Source: Bin18 sp965200355
Lineage (GTDB): Bacteria > Desulfobacterota > Binatia > Bin18
Direction: 5' to 3'
Length of the DNA: 64,000 nucleotides
NCBI GenBank assembly: GCA_965200355.1
Contig: OZ241351.1
Location: forward strand, 1,674,001-1,738,000
The translations under genes and the position numbers were made by a program. The notes under the pieces were generated by a model, which saw nothing but the letters and a program-made list of their open reading frames with translations, made no database searches and was not told the DNA's origin. Shown piece by piece: positions 50,039-59,330 of the stretch; position 1 is the stretch's first letter, and every line of letters begins with the position of its first letter.

Positions 50039-51016
50039 TTACTGTCCCAACACCTGAGCAAAGATCAGCGGGGCGACAATCGAGGCGTCCGATTCAATCA
50101 GGTAGCGCGGGGTGTCCACGCCAAGTTTCCCCCAGGTAATTTTTTCGTTGGGAACCGCCCCGGAATAGGAGCCATAACTGGTCGTGGAATCACTAATCTG
50201 ACAAAAATAGCCCCATAGCGGGGTGTGGGTGCGTTTCATGTCCTGGATCAGCATCGGCACCGCACAGATAGCAAAATCTCCGGCAATCCCCCCACCAATC
50301 TGAAAAAACCCGATGGAGTGCTGCGCCGAGACCGTACTATACCAATCGGCCAGATACGTCATGTATTCAACGCCGTGCCGCACGGTATGGACATTCTTCA
50401 TCAGGCCAGTCATGCAATAGCTGGCGTACACATTCCCGCAGGTGGAATCCTCCCAGCCGGGCGCAACAATGAGCAGGTCTTTTTCCATAGCGGCATGGAC
50501 CCAGGAGGCTTTGGGATCAATCTGATAATAGGGTTGCAGCATACCGGTCCGCAGGATTTCGTAGAAGGTCTCGTGTGGAAAGGCCCGCCGGCCGGCGTGG
50601 TCGGCCCGCATCCACAATTCCTGGAGGACGCCTTCGACCCGACGCATAGCCTCAAACTCGGGAATGCAGGTATCGGTCACGCGGTTCATATGCCGGTTGA
50701 GCAGGCCCTGCTCATCCTGAGGCGTCAAGTCCCGATAGTGTGGCACCTGCTCATAGTGCTCATGCGCGACCAGATTAAAAATATCTTCTTCCAGATTCGC
50801 GCCCGTGCAGGAGATGGCGTGAATGCAGTCAGCGCGGATCATTTCCGCCAGGGAGAGGCCGAGTTCGGCCGTACTCATAGCGCCGGCCATTGCCAGCAAC
50901 ATCTTGCCGCCCCGGTCGAGATGCTGCCGATAGGCGGTGGCCGCCTCGACAACGGTGGCGGCATTAAAATGCCGAAAGTGGTGGTGCAGAAAGTCGGTGA
51001 TGGGTTGACGGCTCAT
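50039..51016 (-). CDS. Deoxyhypusine synthase-like protein
   Basis: 325 residues of the deoxyhypusine synthase family: MLLAMAGAMSTAELGLSLAEM, HAISCTGANLEEDIFNLVAH, SIGFFQIGGGIAGDFAICAV, GSYSGAVPNEKITWGKLGVD. The lysine of NEKITWGKL is the residue that accepts the aminobutyl group. Bacteria have no hypusine, so bacterial members are thought to make homospermidine or related polyamines. GCAAAGGATG precedes the ATG. Immediately followed by cysQ with no gap, a pairing worth noting. Confidence 0.9.
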   Translation of the reverse strand: MSRQPITDFLHHHFRHFNAATVVEAATAYRQHLDRGGKMLLAMAGAMSTAELGLSLAEMIRADCIHAISCTGANLEEDIFNLVAHEHYEQVPHYRDLTPQDEQGLLNRHMNRVTDTCIPEFEAMRRVEGVLQELWMRADHAGRRAFPHETFYEILRTGMLQPYYQIDPKASWVHAAMEKDLLIVAPGWEDSTCGNVYASYCMTGLMKNVHTVRHGVEYMTYLADWYSTVSAQHSIGFFQIGGGIAGDFAICAVPMLIQDMKRTHTPLWGYFCQISDSTTSYGSYSGAVPNEKITWGKLGVDTPRYLIESDASIVAPLIFAQVLGQ

Positions 51017-51168
51017 CCTTTGCTCCTTAGCAATTTTGACGGCTTGCGGGCTTGCTGCTGACTATTGCAAGCATTTCTGCGGAATTGGGGGGTGTTTTTG
51101 GTGCGTTTTCAGACCAGAGGGCACCCCTTTTTTTGGGGAGAATGGGTGAGATTTCAGGCGGTTAGCTC

Positions 51169-51588
51169 CTATTGATTGCTCTCAGACGTGTTCTCAGTCA
51201 ACTCCGCCGCCTCCCCCCGAAGGTCCACGTCCGGCAGAATCGACTGCGGCTTGAACGTCACCCGATGGTGATACACGCTCACGTCCGCCGTCTCTAACTG
51301 CTCGGCAAAATACGTCACATTGTCCGACAAGCCCAAAAAATGCTTCACAAAGGCATTCTGGGCCACCCGACACACCACTTCCAGTTGTTCGCGCTGGTGG
51401 TCAATAGCGCACTTCCCCTCGATAGTCAGCATGTAGGCGTCGGTTATGCCGTTATAGAACACAATGCGCCGGTCGATCTCAAAATTATCCGCGGCCTTGG
51501 ACAGATTCGAGGATGCTATCCTTGCATCGTCCATGCAACCAGACAGCAGGGCAAAAAGGCCAAGTAGGATGATTCTCATTTTCTTCAT
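51169..51588 (-). CDS. Phage-type beta-sandwich lipoprotein
   Basis: 139 residues. Lipoprotein signal MKKMRIILLGLFALLSGC with the lipobox LLSGC. The body is ASSNLSKAADNFEIDRRIVF, YNGITDAYMLTIEGKCAID, KHFLGLSDNVTYFAEQLE and VSVYHHRVTFKPQSILPDV: this matches the beta-sandwich lipoproteins found in tailed phages and prophages. GGAGGAATAG precedes the ATG. No other phage gene is nearby, so this is either a relic of a prophage or a captured gene. It lies next to the Type IIG restriction system. Confidence 0.8.
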   Translation of the reverse strand: MKKMRIILLGLFALLSGCMDDARIASSNLSKAADNFEIDRRIVFYNGITDAYMLTIEGKCAIDHQREQLEVVCRVAQNAFVKHFLGLSDNVTYFAEQLETADVSVYHHRVTFKPQSILPDVDLRGEAAELTENTSESNQ

Positions 51589-51723
51589 ATCTATTCCTCC
51601 TTTTCCGGCACCTCATCCCGATACCCCGAGCATTCAGCGGATTTACAGATGAGACAGGGCGCACGGACTATATCGAGACCTGGGCAATAGACAATATCTG
51701 TACTCTACCCACGGGCATGCTCC

Positions 51724-53394
51724 TTACCTCTCAGCCAGCGCTTTCTGAATAGCTTTCAGTTCAGCGTTGGTGATGCTCCATATTTTGGCCGCTGCCGCGT
51801 CTATTTCAGCCTCTAATGCTGCCACCTTGTCCGTGCCGTTTTGTTTTGCCGTGACATGGCACCGCCGAGAAAGACCGGCGACGCGATTGTGGAGCTTCTC
51901 CGTCTTTTTGAACTGAGGAATGGCTATGTTCTTCATAATGTGTGGTGACGGATGCAGAACAATATAGGACGCAGCGGCTACATAAGCAGGTGAAGAATTG
52001 AGCATTCCGGCGACGAAATAAGCCTCATCCTCGCTACCGCAAGAAACGGCCACGATTGTATGGTCGGGTAAAGAGGGCTTCACCTTCTCGACCGTTGAGG
52101 GACCGGATACGCTCGCACGGACGGAGTGTCCCACTTCCGGCCAGAGGACTTTCCATTCCTTCATCGTGTAACGTCCGACATTATACATAGAGTAAAAAGG
52201 ATCACTCGGCTTAAAGTACTGACGATAGCCGGAGCGACCGCGCAGGGTGCCATGCTCAGGCTTTTTGGGATCGCCTTCAAACCGCTTCAGGTACGAATAT
52301 GTTTTCGGCCAGCGCCGCTTCATTGCGGCTTCGGGAATACCCTTCCGTGTCTCCGGGTCTTGGGCCAGAATGATGTGTGTTGAAGGTGCTGCGTGCCAAC
52401 GCTGCACGTCTCTTCCGCGTAGCAAGGGATAGACCAAGGCCGGCTCGATGACGGCCTGTACGTGTTTGACCGGAATTTTCCCAACGTTATGCAGGTTCTC
52501 GATCAAGAGTTCCCCGCTGGGAAGTGTATCTATGATGTTGACCCAGTACACACCATTCAGCCACGTACAGCAGCCAGCATAGGCTTGGTAATCGCTCGGC
52601 CCGATGACTTTCTGAAGACCGGGCAGGGCTGGCGTCGGGGCGGTGAGCCACGGGGACGAGTCCTTTGAAGCCACAACAGGCATGGCTCCTATTTTGTGTT
52701 GGGTGGTCGCAGTACGCACGCCGGCTAACGATTCGTCTTGGGCAAGGCGCGACGGCCCAGCCCACGTCGTATACCGCACAGGATACGTGAAGGGGCGCGT
52801 CGTTTTTTCGCAGACAAAGACCGCGGTCCGATTGGTCGCCCCTTCAAAAACCTGCGTGGCACTCAGATCATGAACAATACGGGGCTTCAGTCGCCACGTT
52901 GTTTTTGGTTCTGTCCGGTCGTATCTGAGTCTACGGAAACCATCGCCCGCGCCTTGGGTCTTGAAGACGCTCTGCGTAATGACGAAACCAAGCCGCCCGC
53001 CTTCTTCGAGATAGTTGTCCACGGAGGAGTAGGTAAACAACATGGAGATGTCCTTCTTGCCGCCGCCCAAGCGACCTGCGGACCCCGATAGCGTGAACAG
53101 ATTGTATCCCTCCCAGAGGGGTTTCATGGCATCGCGGTAGCCGTCGGGCAGGTTCTCCCAATTCACCCAGGGCGGGTTGCCAGCCACATAATCCACTTTC
53201 CCGATGAAGAGGGGCGCAAAGGCATTTTTGATGATCCGCGCCCAAATACCGTTTTGATTGCTGGCGTCAAGCTGTTGGAGTTTGCCATACAGGTTCTTGT
53301 GGAGCGTGGCATCGGTCGTCGGTAAGGATTCGGCCTCACAGCGTTCGAGGAATTCTTCGGGCGAATAATCATCACGAATGCAAGACTCAATCAC
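51724..53394 (-). CDS. Type IIG restriction-modification enzyme, C-terminal part (methyltransferase motif IV and target recognition)
   Basis: 556 codons that continue the enzyme of the next entry in a different frame. Methyltransferase motif IV NPPWVNWENL (residues 73-80) is here, then GRLGFVITQSVFK, a target-recognition region (LLRGRDVQRWHAAPS, YSMYNVGRYTMKEWKVLWPE) and a C-terminal coiled coil. A GTG at 53392-53394 overlaps the TGA of the upstream frame, so coupled translation is conceivable. Upstream of that GTG the same frame reads EHIGRYADV, which joins the other part naturally, so a one-base loss near 53412-53420 in a once single ~1,090-residue gene is the simplest explanation. Confidence 0.85.
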   Translation of the reverse strand: MIESCIRDDYSPEEFLERCEAESLPTTDATLHKNLYGKLQQLDASNQNGIWARIIKNAFAPLFIGKVDYVAGNPPWVNWENLPDGYRDAMKPLWEGYNLFTLSGSAGRLGGGKKDISMLFTYSSVDNYLEEGGRLGFVITQSVFKTQGAGDGFRRLRYDRTEPKTTWRLKPRIVHDLSATQVFEGATNRTAVFVCEKTTRPFTYPVRYTTWAGPSRLAQDESLAGVRTATTQHKIGAMPVVASKDSSPWLTAPTPALPGLQKVIGPSDYQAYAGCCTWLNGVYWVNIIDTLPSGELLIENLHNVGKIPVKHVQAVIEPALVYPLLRGRDVQRWHAAPSTHIILAQDPETRKGIPEAAMKRRWPKTYSYLKRFEGDPKKPEHGTLRGRSGYRQYFKPSDPFYSMYNVGRYTMKEWKVLWPEVGHSVRASVSGPSTVEKVKPSLPDHTIVAVSCGSEDEAYFVAGMLNSSPAYVAAASYIVLHPSPHIMKNIAIPQFKKTEKLHNRVAGLSRRCHVTAKQNGTDKVAALEAEIDAAAAKIWSITNAELKAIQKALAER

Positions 53395-54989
53395 ATCGGC
53401 ATAGCGCCCGATATGCTCTTGGCTCTCTCAGTCATTTCAGCCGGGATATTGAAATCGCCGGCGCTGGTCTTGATCTGTCGCGTATTGCTCATGCCTCCCG
53501 TGAACACGTCGCCGTATGCTGAGGGGGTCATAATCGAATCGCAGAGATAGACGGGCAATTCGACGGTATCAGCATGACGCAGCAAATCGCGGAGGGCCAT
53601 CAGGTAGTTCGTCCGGGCGGCCATGACCGCCAGCGGATTGAGGTCGAAACCAATAATGTTGCGCAGAATTTTCCGCAGTAGTTCGTCTTCGCCAAAGCCA
53701 CAGGCGTAGCGGTGCTCGTCATACCATGTTTTGACACGGTTCAGGGCCATGACGAGAAAGCTGCCGGAACCGCAGGCGGGGTCGAGCAGGCGTTTGTCCG
53801 GGTTGCCGTCGTAGCCGAGTTCGTCAAGGACCAGCTCGGCCAGCCAGTCGGGCGTGTAGTACTCGCCCAAGTCGTGCCGGACGGACTTGGGAAAAAGTTG
53901 CTGGTAGAGCTGTTTAAGCAAATCGCGCGATTCTGCCGGGTCAACACTGAGGGTGGTCGAATCGAACCGGTCCAGCGACCGGGTGAGGCCACGGACGGCC
54001 TGGGCGCAGTCCTCGTTCCAGGCGTCCAGATACCAGGAGAAGAGGTCGCCTTCGAGAAAATTGCGAATGCCGAGCTGTGACCAGATGCCCCCTTGTTCGA
54101 GATTGCGCAGTTCCTCCCGTAATTTGGCCGGAGTTGGCGCAGAAACGAGTCTTTTGAGGGCTGAGGTTCCAAGAGGAGAAAAGGCCGAGACAATCTCGGC
54201 GGCCAGCATTTTCATGAACAGGGCGTAGTAGGTATGAACGGCAAACAGGAGGGCAGACGGAGAGGGGTGAGACACCTGATAGTGATCGGCCAGTTGCCTG
54301 ACTTTGGGGTTCTGACCATGAATGTCATAGCCACACACTTCACCGAAAAGAATCTGCCATTGACGGAAGAACGTCTGCGCCTTCGGGCTGTCTGTCGTGC
54401 GGATGAGGTCATGGAGAAGCCGCACGCCGTGCTGTGCGCTCTGGGCCTCGGAGCCGAAAGAATCCGTCAGATTCTCGGGGGTAAAGGAAAGGCCCCGCGC
54501 GCCCAGGGAGACGAGCGCCCGCAGCAGGCGTTGGACCGTATACGGCGTGACAGGTTGGGCGTCCTCAGCCTCAAGCTTTGCCCCGCGGGTGCGGACAAAG
54601 ACCATGCGCGCGCCGTCGCACCCAATCCCGAGAATGCGTTCCATGCCGACGTGCTCTTCTGCCTGTAAGTCTCGGAAGCGGCTCTTGATCTGGGTAACGA
54701 CGGCCTTGAATCCCCGGGCGTTTCTCTGCTCCGTGATTCTGTCCGACCCCTTGGGGTCTTTGTACTCAATGACCACCCCGCCGTATTTGGAATCAATGCG
54801 CCCGCCGGCAAGACCGTATTCATGCCGGCCCTGGACAGTCAGCCCCGCTTTCTTGATGAACTCGTCAATGAGCTTATTGCACTCGTGGCGAATATCTTCC
54901 TCTGAGCCGGCCCATGCGACCGCCTGCACCATCTGATCGGCCATGAGCTTGGCGTGGTGCGCAATCAAGGCTTCGAGATTCTGACTCAT
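53391..54989 (-). CDS. Type IIG restriction-modification enzyme, N-terminal part (nuclease and SAM-binding motif I)
   Basis: 532 codons. A PD-(D/E)XK nuclease lies at the N-terminus: Asp66, then Glu75 and Lys77 in GGRIDSKYGGVVIEYKDP. A helical linker follows (residues 110-380), then KSVRHDLGEYYTPDWLAELV and SAM motif I LLDPACGSGSFLVMALNR, with IIGFDLNPLAVMAARTNYL. The protein ends at TGA 53391-53393 before motif IV. Single-chain Type IIG enzymes cut DNA beside an asymmetric site and methylate it. With the frame broken between motif I and IV, neither activity is assured unless the two parts assemble. Confidence 0.85.
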   Translation of the reverse strand: MSQNLEALIAHHAKLMADQMVQAVAWAGSEEDIRHECNKLIDEFIKKAGLTVQGRHEYGLAGGRIDSKYGGVVIEYKDPKGSDRITEQRNARGFKAVVTQIKSRFRDLQAEEHVGMERILGIGCDGARMVFVRTRGAKLEAEDAQPVTPYTVQRLLRALVSLGARGLSFTPENLTDSFGSEAQSAQHGVRLLHDLIRTTDSPKAQTFFRQWQILFGEVCGYDIHGQNPKVRQLADHYQVSHPSPSALLFAVHTYYALFMKMLAAEIVSAFSPLGTSALKRLVSAPTPAKLREELRNLEQGGIWSQLGIRNFLEGDLFSWYLDAWNEDCAQAVRGLTRSLDRFDSTTLSVDPAESRDLLKQLYQQLFPKSVRHDLGEYYTPDWLAELVLDELGYDGNPDKRLLDPACGSGSFLVMALNRVKTWYDEHRYACGFGEDELLRKILRNIIGFDLNPLAVMAARTNYLMALRDLLRHADTVELPVYLCDSIMTPSAYGDVFTGGMSNTRQIKTSAGDFNIPAEMTERAKSISGAMPM

Positions 54990-56020
54990 GTCAGGCTGCC
55001 CTTTCCAGGGGGAGCCGGCTGTATCAGCGCTTGCAGCGCGTGGCCGGTTGGTGCGCCCCGCAGCGCCCGGCCTCTGGAGTCAGGCGTCAGCGCTTGGGTC
55101 ACTAACTGCTGGAAATCCACCTTGCGCTCAGCCCAGTCCCGGACGGCGGCAAGGCGGTCGAAGAGCGCCAGACGCACGGCGTAGGCGTCGGTCTCGTCCG
55201 GCTGCCCGGTGGCGCTGTCCGGTGGGGCGTAGGGTCGCGCCTCGGTCAGAAACCGCGCCACCTCAGCCGGGACGTGGGCCGAGAGGTCTGTGGCCCCTCC
55301 CCCGGTCTGCCGTATTGCGGTTGAGGAGAGACCGGCCACAGGCTCGGGCAGGGCCAGGAAATGGATCGCGTCCCGGTAGGGCTGGTTGGCGGGGCGCTGT
55401 AACAACTCGTCAAACGCGCGCCGGGCCATATCGCCCCGGTTGGCAACAACAAGCGAGGTCAGCGCAAAAAGCTGTTCCAGGGCGGCCTCTCGGTCCTGGT
55501 AGTAGCGCGCGTCCAGAATCTGCACCAGCTTGTCCATACCCACCATAAAAAACAGTCCGACCTGCGCGTCAAAGAGGGCCTGAAATGCCTGGGCTTGCTC
55601 AAAATAGAGCCCACGGTTGACCAGGGCCACGCCGAGCTGTGGCTGCTGTTGGACATGCAGGAGGAGCAACAAGAGGCGGTCCTCCAGACTCATCCCGCTG
55701 ACCTGTTCCTTATCGACTGTGACCTTGGCCATCGTGTATAAGAGTTGGTCCAGTTGGAATACGCGGCCGGCGTGCTGGGCGAGCGCGCTGTGGGCCAGGG
55801 TGAGCGGATTGAAGGACCCGCACAAGACGCCCAGCCGTTGCGGCCGCGGGTGCGGTGGTGCGGACAACAGACAGGCCGCCGGCGGCCCGGCACTATCGAG
55901 AGACTGAAGACGGTCCCGCAGCGCAAACAAGCGGGACAAGTCGTAAAATGCGGGTGACATAGCTGACCCGACAGCATACACGACTTCGACCCACTGCGCA
56001 GGCCGAGCCGGAGCCAGCAC
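54986..56020 (-). CDS. NadD-like nucleotidylyltransferase family protein
   Basis: 344 residues. The nucleotidyltransferase core reads RLGVLCGSFNPLTLAHSALA, the GSFNPxTxxH form of the nucleotide-binding motif, and AGLSSTAIRQ, the C-terminal SSTxIR motif. These define nicotinate/nicotinamide nucleotide adenylyltransferases, but about 65 N-terminal and 85 C-terminal extra residues make it longer than the usual ~210. The start is uncertain: ATG 55960 (MSPAFYDLSRL) is an alternative and neither has a strong ribosome site. Overlaps the Type IIG gene's start by 4 bp. Confidence 0.8.
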   Translation of the reverse strand: MLAPARPAQWVEVVYAVGSAMSPAFYDLSRLFALRDRLQSLDSAGPPAACLLSAPPHPRPQRLGVLCGSFNPLTLAHSALAQHAGRVFQLDQLLYTMAKVTVDKEQVSGMSLEDRLLLLLLHVQQQPQLGVALVNRGLYFEQAQAFQALFDAQVGLFFMVGMDKLVQILDARYYQDREAALEQLFALTSLVVANRGDMARRAFDELLQRPANQPYRDAIHFLALPEPVAGLSSTAIRQTGGGATDLSAHVPAEVARFLTEARPYAPPDSATGQPDETDAYAVRLALFDRLAAVRDWAERKVDFQQLVTQALTPDSRGRALRGAPTGHALQALIQPAPPGKGSLT

Positions 56021-56106
56021 CCGCGCGGCCTGTTTTTCTGACAGGACTCGGTTTGCCCGATCCTCCAGGATTGACCGTGAATTTCAGCCCATGCTACCCT
56101 CTGGCT

Positions 56107-57912
56107 ATGCGTTTCCCTGCCTTTGTCGTGAGCGCTTGCCTGCTTTGCGCCCTCATCCCGCTGGCCTCGTGCAGCACGGCTCGCCCCACCCTAGCCCCGG
56201 TGCGGAGCGCCCCCCCAGCCGTTCCCGCTCAGACCAGACCCGCGCCGGCGCTGCCCATTCCGGGCACGCCAGTGGTGCTCGCCCCTGAAGATCGGGCCCT
56301 CGGGCATTTCTTCAAAAGCCAAGTCGCCCTGCATGAGGGCGACGCTGAGACCGCGCTCAGCGAGCTTGAACACGCCGTCTCTCACGACCCTCACACGCCC
56401 TTCCTGCGTCTGCGGCTGGCCACTATGGCCTTACGCCAGGGCAAGCTGGCCGAGGCCCTGGAACATTGCCAGCAGGTCGTGGCCAGCGAGCCGGACAATG
56501 TGACGGCCCAGCGTCTCCTGGCCGGCCTGCTCTCCTCGACCGGCCAGGAAAACGAAGCCGCTCAGGTCTACGAATCCCTGCTGACGCAGGGTTCTGACGA
56601 CCAGGAACCGTATCTCTACCTGAGCGTGCTGTATGCTAAGCAAGAGCGATTTGAGGACGCGATTGGCGTGCTCAAAAGACTGGTCAGCCGTCACCCCCAA
56701 TCGGTCCTGGGCTATTATTATCTCGGCCAAACGCACGCCGCGGCCCAGCGGTTTGAGCAGGCGGAAACCTATTATCACGAGGCGCTCAGCCTCAATCCGC
56801 AGTCAGAACTGGTCCTGCTCGACTTCGCGCTCCTGTATGAGCTGCAAAAGAAAAACACCCAGGCCAGAGAGATGTATGAGCAAGCCCTGAGCCTCAACCC
56901 GCGCAGTGAGCGGGCGCGGGAGCGGCTCGGCCGTTTCTATCTGGGCCAGCAGAAGCTTGATGATGCGCTGGACCAGTTTCAGGCACTTGAAAAAATAGAA
57001 GCCGACCCGCAGGAGACGCGACTCAAAATCAGCCTGATCTATCGAGAAAAAGGCGATTACGAAAAGGCCGCCACCGCCCTCAACCTCGTTTTAGCCGCCC
57101 AGCCCGAGAATCATCGCGCCCGCTACTTTCTCGGCGTCGTGTATACAGAGGCCGACCAGGACACCCGGGCCGCGGTCGAACTCCTGCATATTCCTCGGCA
57201 GGCCGAGTATTTTGCCGACGCGCGCGTCTACTTGAGCTATATCTACCAGCGCCAGGGCAATATCGCCCAAGCCATCACCGCGGTGGAACAGGCCCTTAGC
57301 GTGAAAGAGGACGACCCGGACCTGATTGGCTTTCTGGCTTCCCTCCATCGCGACAATAATGACCGGGCCAAAGCTGTCGAACTCCTTGAGCACCTCATCG
57401 AGGTCGCCCCGGACAACGATCAATACCACTTCACGCTCGGAGCGGTCTACGACGAACTCAAACAAAAAGAGCGCTGCATCCAGCATATGCAGAAAGCCAT
57501 TGCCCTGAATCCCGAGAATGACGCCGCGCTGAACTACCTGGGCTATACCTGGGCAGAGCAGGGCGTGCATTTAGATGAGGCTGAGCAACTGATACTCCGG
57601 GCGCTGGCCATCGAACCCAACGATGGTTTTTATATTGATAGTCTGGGTTGGGTGTATTATCAGCGCGGCGAGTATAGGGAAGCCATTCAGCACCTCGAAC
57701 GGGCGGTGGAACTGGTTGATGCTGACCCCACCTTGATTGAACATCTGGGGGATGCGTATACCAAAATCGGCCGCACCGCCGATGCCGCCCGCCTCTACCA
57801 GGAAGCCATCAAGAACACCTCCGAAGAAGCCCAACTTGAGCGTTTGCGGACCAAGCTGAACGCCTTGTCTCCGGTGGGCATACACAAGACGAGCGGCAGT
57901 GACCTCCAGTAG
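56107..57912 (+). CDS. Tetratricopeptide-repeat lipoprotein
   Basis: 601 residues. Lipobox PLASC after a hydrophobic signal (FVVSACLLCALI), a Pro-rich linker to residue 60, then at least ten TPR units, for example LRLRLATMALRQGKLAEALE, VLGYYYLGQTHAAAQRFEQA, AALNYLGYTWAEQGVHLDEA and IDSLGWVYYQRGEYREAIQ. Outer-membrane TPR lipoproteins act as scaffolds. It overlaps the LolB-like gene by 14 bp, so the two are coupled; this pairing is common in delta-proteobacteria. ATG 56107 is chosen because it opens the signal peptide. Confidence 0.92.
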   Translation: MRFPAFVVSACLLCALIPLASCSTARPTLAPVRSAPPAVPAQTRPAPALPIPGTPVVLAPEDRALGHFFKSQVALHEGDAETALSELEHAVSHDPHTPFLRLRLATMALRQGKLAEALEHCQQVVASEPDNVTAQRLLAGLLSSTGQENEAAQVYESLLTQGSDDQEPYLYLSVLYAKQERFEDAIGVLKRLVSRHPQSVLGYYYLGQTHAAAQRFEQAETYYHEALSLNPQSELVLLDFALLYELQKKNTQAREMYEQALSLNPRSERARERLGRFYLGQQKLDDALDQFQALEKIEADPQETRLKISLIYREKGDYEKAATALNLVLAAQPENHRARYFLGVVYTEADQDTRAAVELLHIPRQAEYFADARVYLSYIYQRQGNIAQAITAVEQALSVKEDDPDLIGFLASLHRDNNDRAKAVELLEHLIEVAPDNDQYHFTLGAVYDELKQKERCIQHMQKAIALNPENDAALNYLGYTWAEQGVHLDEAEQLILRALAIEPNDGFYIDSLGWVYYQRGEYREAIQHLERAVELVDADPTLIEHLGDAYTKIGRTADAARLYQEAIKNTSEEAQLERLRTKLNALSPVGIHKTSGSDLQ

Positions 57913-58765
57913 CAGCTTGACGCGCTTCCCACCGTGGCGACCCTCGTCTCTCTCGTTGGCCTGGCTCGTGGTTCTTGCCGGTCTCGTCGTCTGGGGCAGT
58001 GGCTGTGCGGCGCGCCGGCCGGCGCCGCCTGTGCCTGCGCCTCCAGCCGCCCTCCCGTCTCCCCAAGAATTACTGGCCCCGCTCCAGGCCCGGCAGCAGG
58101 CTTTCAGCGGCCTGCGCGGCCTGGCCAAGGTTTCGTACCGGGATACGCACGAAAAGGCGTCTGCAACCCACGCTGTTGCCCTGGCCGCCCCAGACCGCTT
58201 TCGCCTCGAGTTGTTCTCACTCCTTGGTGTCGCCGCTATTCATACCTGTGATGGGCAACGCCTGACCGCCTATTTCCCGCGTGCTCAGGTCCTCTACCGA
58301 GGCGTTGCCAGCCCGTTCAATATCGCCCGTTTCACCCAGGTGCTGCTCTCGGCACGCGAGGTCACCCGCCTGCTGATGGGACTGCCGCCCTTTCTGGTAG
58401 ACGGTGGGGGCACGCCGGTACGCCGTGAGCCGGCCGGTGCCTACCGGCTCGATTTTCAGCGCGCGGATGGCAGTCTGGCCACGCTCCGGTTCGACGCGGC
58501 CACACAGCGCCTCACCGGCTGGTCCGTCCGGGATGCGACCCAGACGCTCCAGGCCCAAGGCGAGTTAGGCGACTATCGGCAGGTCCAGGACCGCTTTTTC
58601 CCGTTTGCCATCAGTCTGTCCGACGCCCAGGGAGCCCAGCAGGTCTCGCTCGTCTATCAGGAAGTCTCGGTCGTTCCTGACCCATCCGCGTCGCTCTTTC
58701 GTCTGGAGACGCCGGCGGGGGTCGAAGAGATTGATATTGACGCCTATCGGCTGCACAGCCCGTAA
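57899..58765 (+). CDS. LolB-like outer-membrane lipoprotein
   Basis: 288 residues. Signal and lipobox (LVVLAGLVVWGSGC), Pro-rich linker, then a domain resembling LolB/LppX: FSGLRGLAKVSYRD, APDRFRLELFSLLGVAAIHT, CDGQRLTAYFPRAQVLYRG, GDYRQVQDRFFPFAISLSD. LolB accepts lipoproteins from LolA and inserts them in the outer membrane; many delta-proteobacterial versions are this divergent. GTG start at 57899 lies inside the end of the TPR gene. Function as LolB is inferred. Confidence 0.83.
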   Translation: MTSSSSLTRFPPWRPSSLSLAWLVVLAGLVVWGSGCAARRPAPPVPAPPAALPSPQELLAPLQARQQAFSGLRGLAKVSYRDTHEKASATHAVALAAPDRFRLELFSLLGVAAIHTCDGQRLTAYFPRAQVLYRGVASPFNIARFTQVLLSAREVTRLLMGLPPFLVDGGGTPVRREPAGAYRLDFQRADGSLATLRFDAATQRLTGWSVRDATQTLQAQGELGDYRQVQDRFFPFAISLSDAQGAQQVSLVYQEVSVVPDPSASLFRLETPAGVEEIDIDAYRLHSP

Positions 58766-58822
58766 AGCGCGCCGGCAGGTCTCAACGGACTGGTCTACAG
58801 AGGACCCCTGTCCTCTTGCGGG

Positions 58823-59275
58823 TCAGTAGGCGGTCCCGTCCCTTTTGAAGACCACGGCAAAGCCGCGCCGGGCCAAGGAAAACCGACGGTCCGCGGATTG
58901 GGCGTAGCGTCCGAACTGGCCTTGTTTCTGCTGCTGGACCCAATCCGGGAAGGAGTCTTCGATATTCATATGCGCGACTTGCTGAGGGGGCAGTAAGACG
59001 ACGGCATCGGCGCCTACCTCACAGGCTTTGTCGCGAATCAGGGCGTTCATACTTTCCAGCCCGTCAATTTCGTTCCCATAGGAGACGATATGGGCAAAGA
59101 CATCATACGGCTGGGCCGGGGGAGAGGTCAGCATATTCATGGGGCAATCGACCGGGCGCGCTTCCGGGTAGATAGGCGCAATCCGCTCTTCAATGGCAAC
59201 CGGTTTTGCCGGGCGCAAAAAACAGCCGGTGAGAACAATCAGCCCAACACTGAACCACCACAATTGTGTACGCAC
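58823..59275 (-). CDS. Small lipoprotein of unknown function
   Basis: 150 residues. RTQLWWFSVGLIVLTGCFLRP is a lipoprotein signal with lipobox VLTGC; it is split here for length. The body has YDVFAHIVSYGNEIDGLESM and KACEVGADAVVLLPPQQV, a pattern seen in YbjQ-like/RcsF-type small periplasmic proteins, but I cannot place it. GTG 59275 is preceded by AAGGGGGC; the longer frame to 59356 would add an arginine-rich leader. It faces the LolB-like gene tail-to-tail and follows an acyl-CoA dehydrogenase. Confidence 0.75.
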   Translation of the reverse strand: MRTQLWWFSVGLIVLTGCFLRPAKPVAIEERIAPIYPEARPVDCPMNMLTSPPAQPYDVFAHIVSYGNEIDGLESMNALIRDKACEVGADAVVLLPPQQVAHMNIEDSFPDWVQQQKQGQFGRYAQSADRRFSLARRGFAVVFKRDGTAY

Positions 59276-59330
59276 GTTTTGCCCCCTTGAATGAATAAGC
59301 CGGCCACTCTCTTTTCGTCTCGGATATCTT

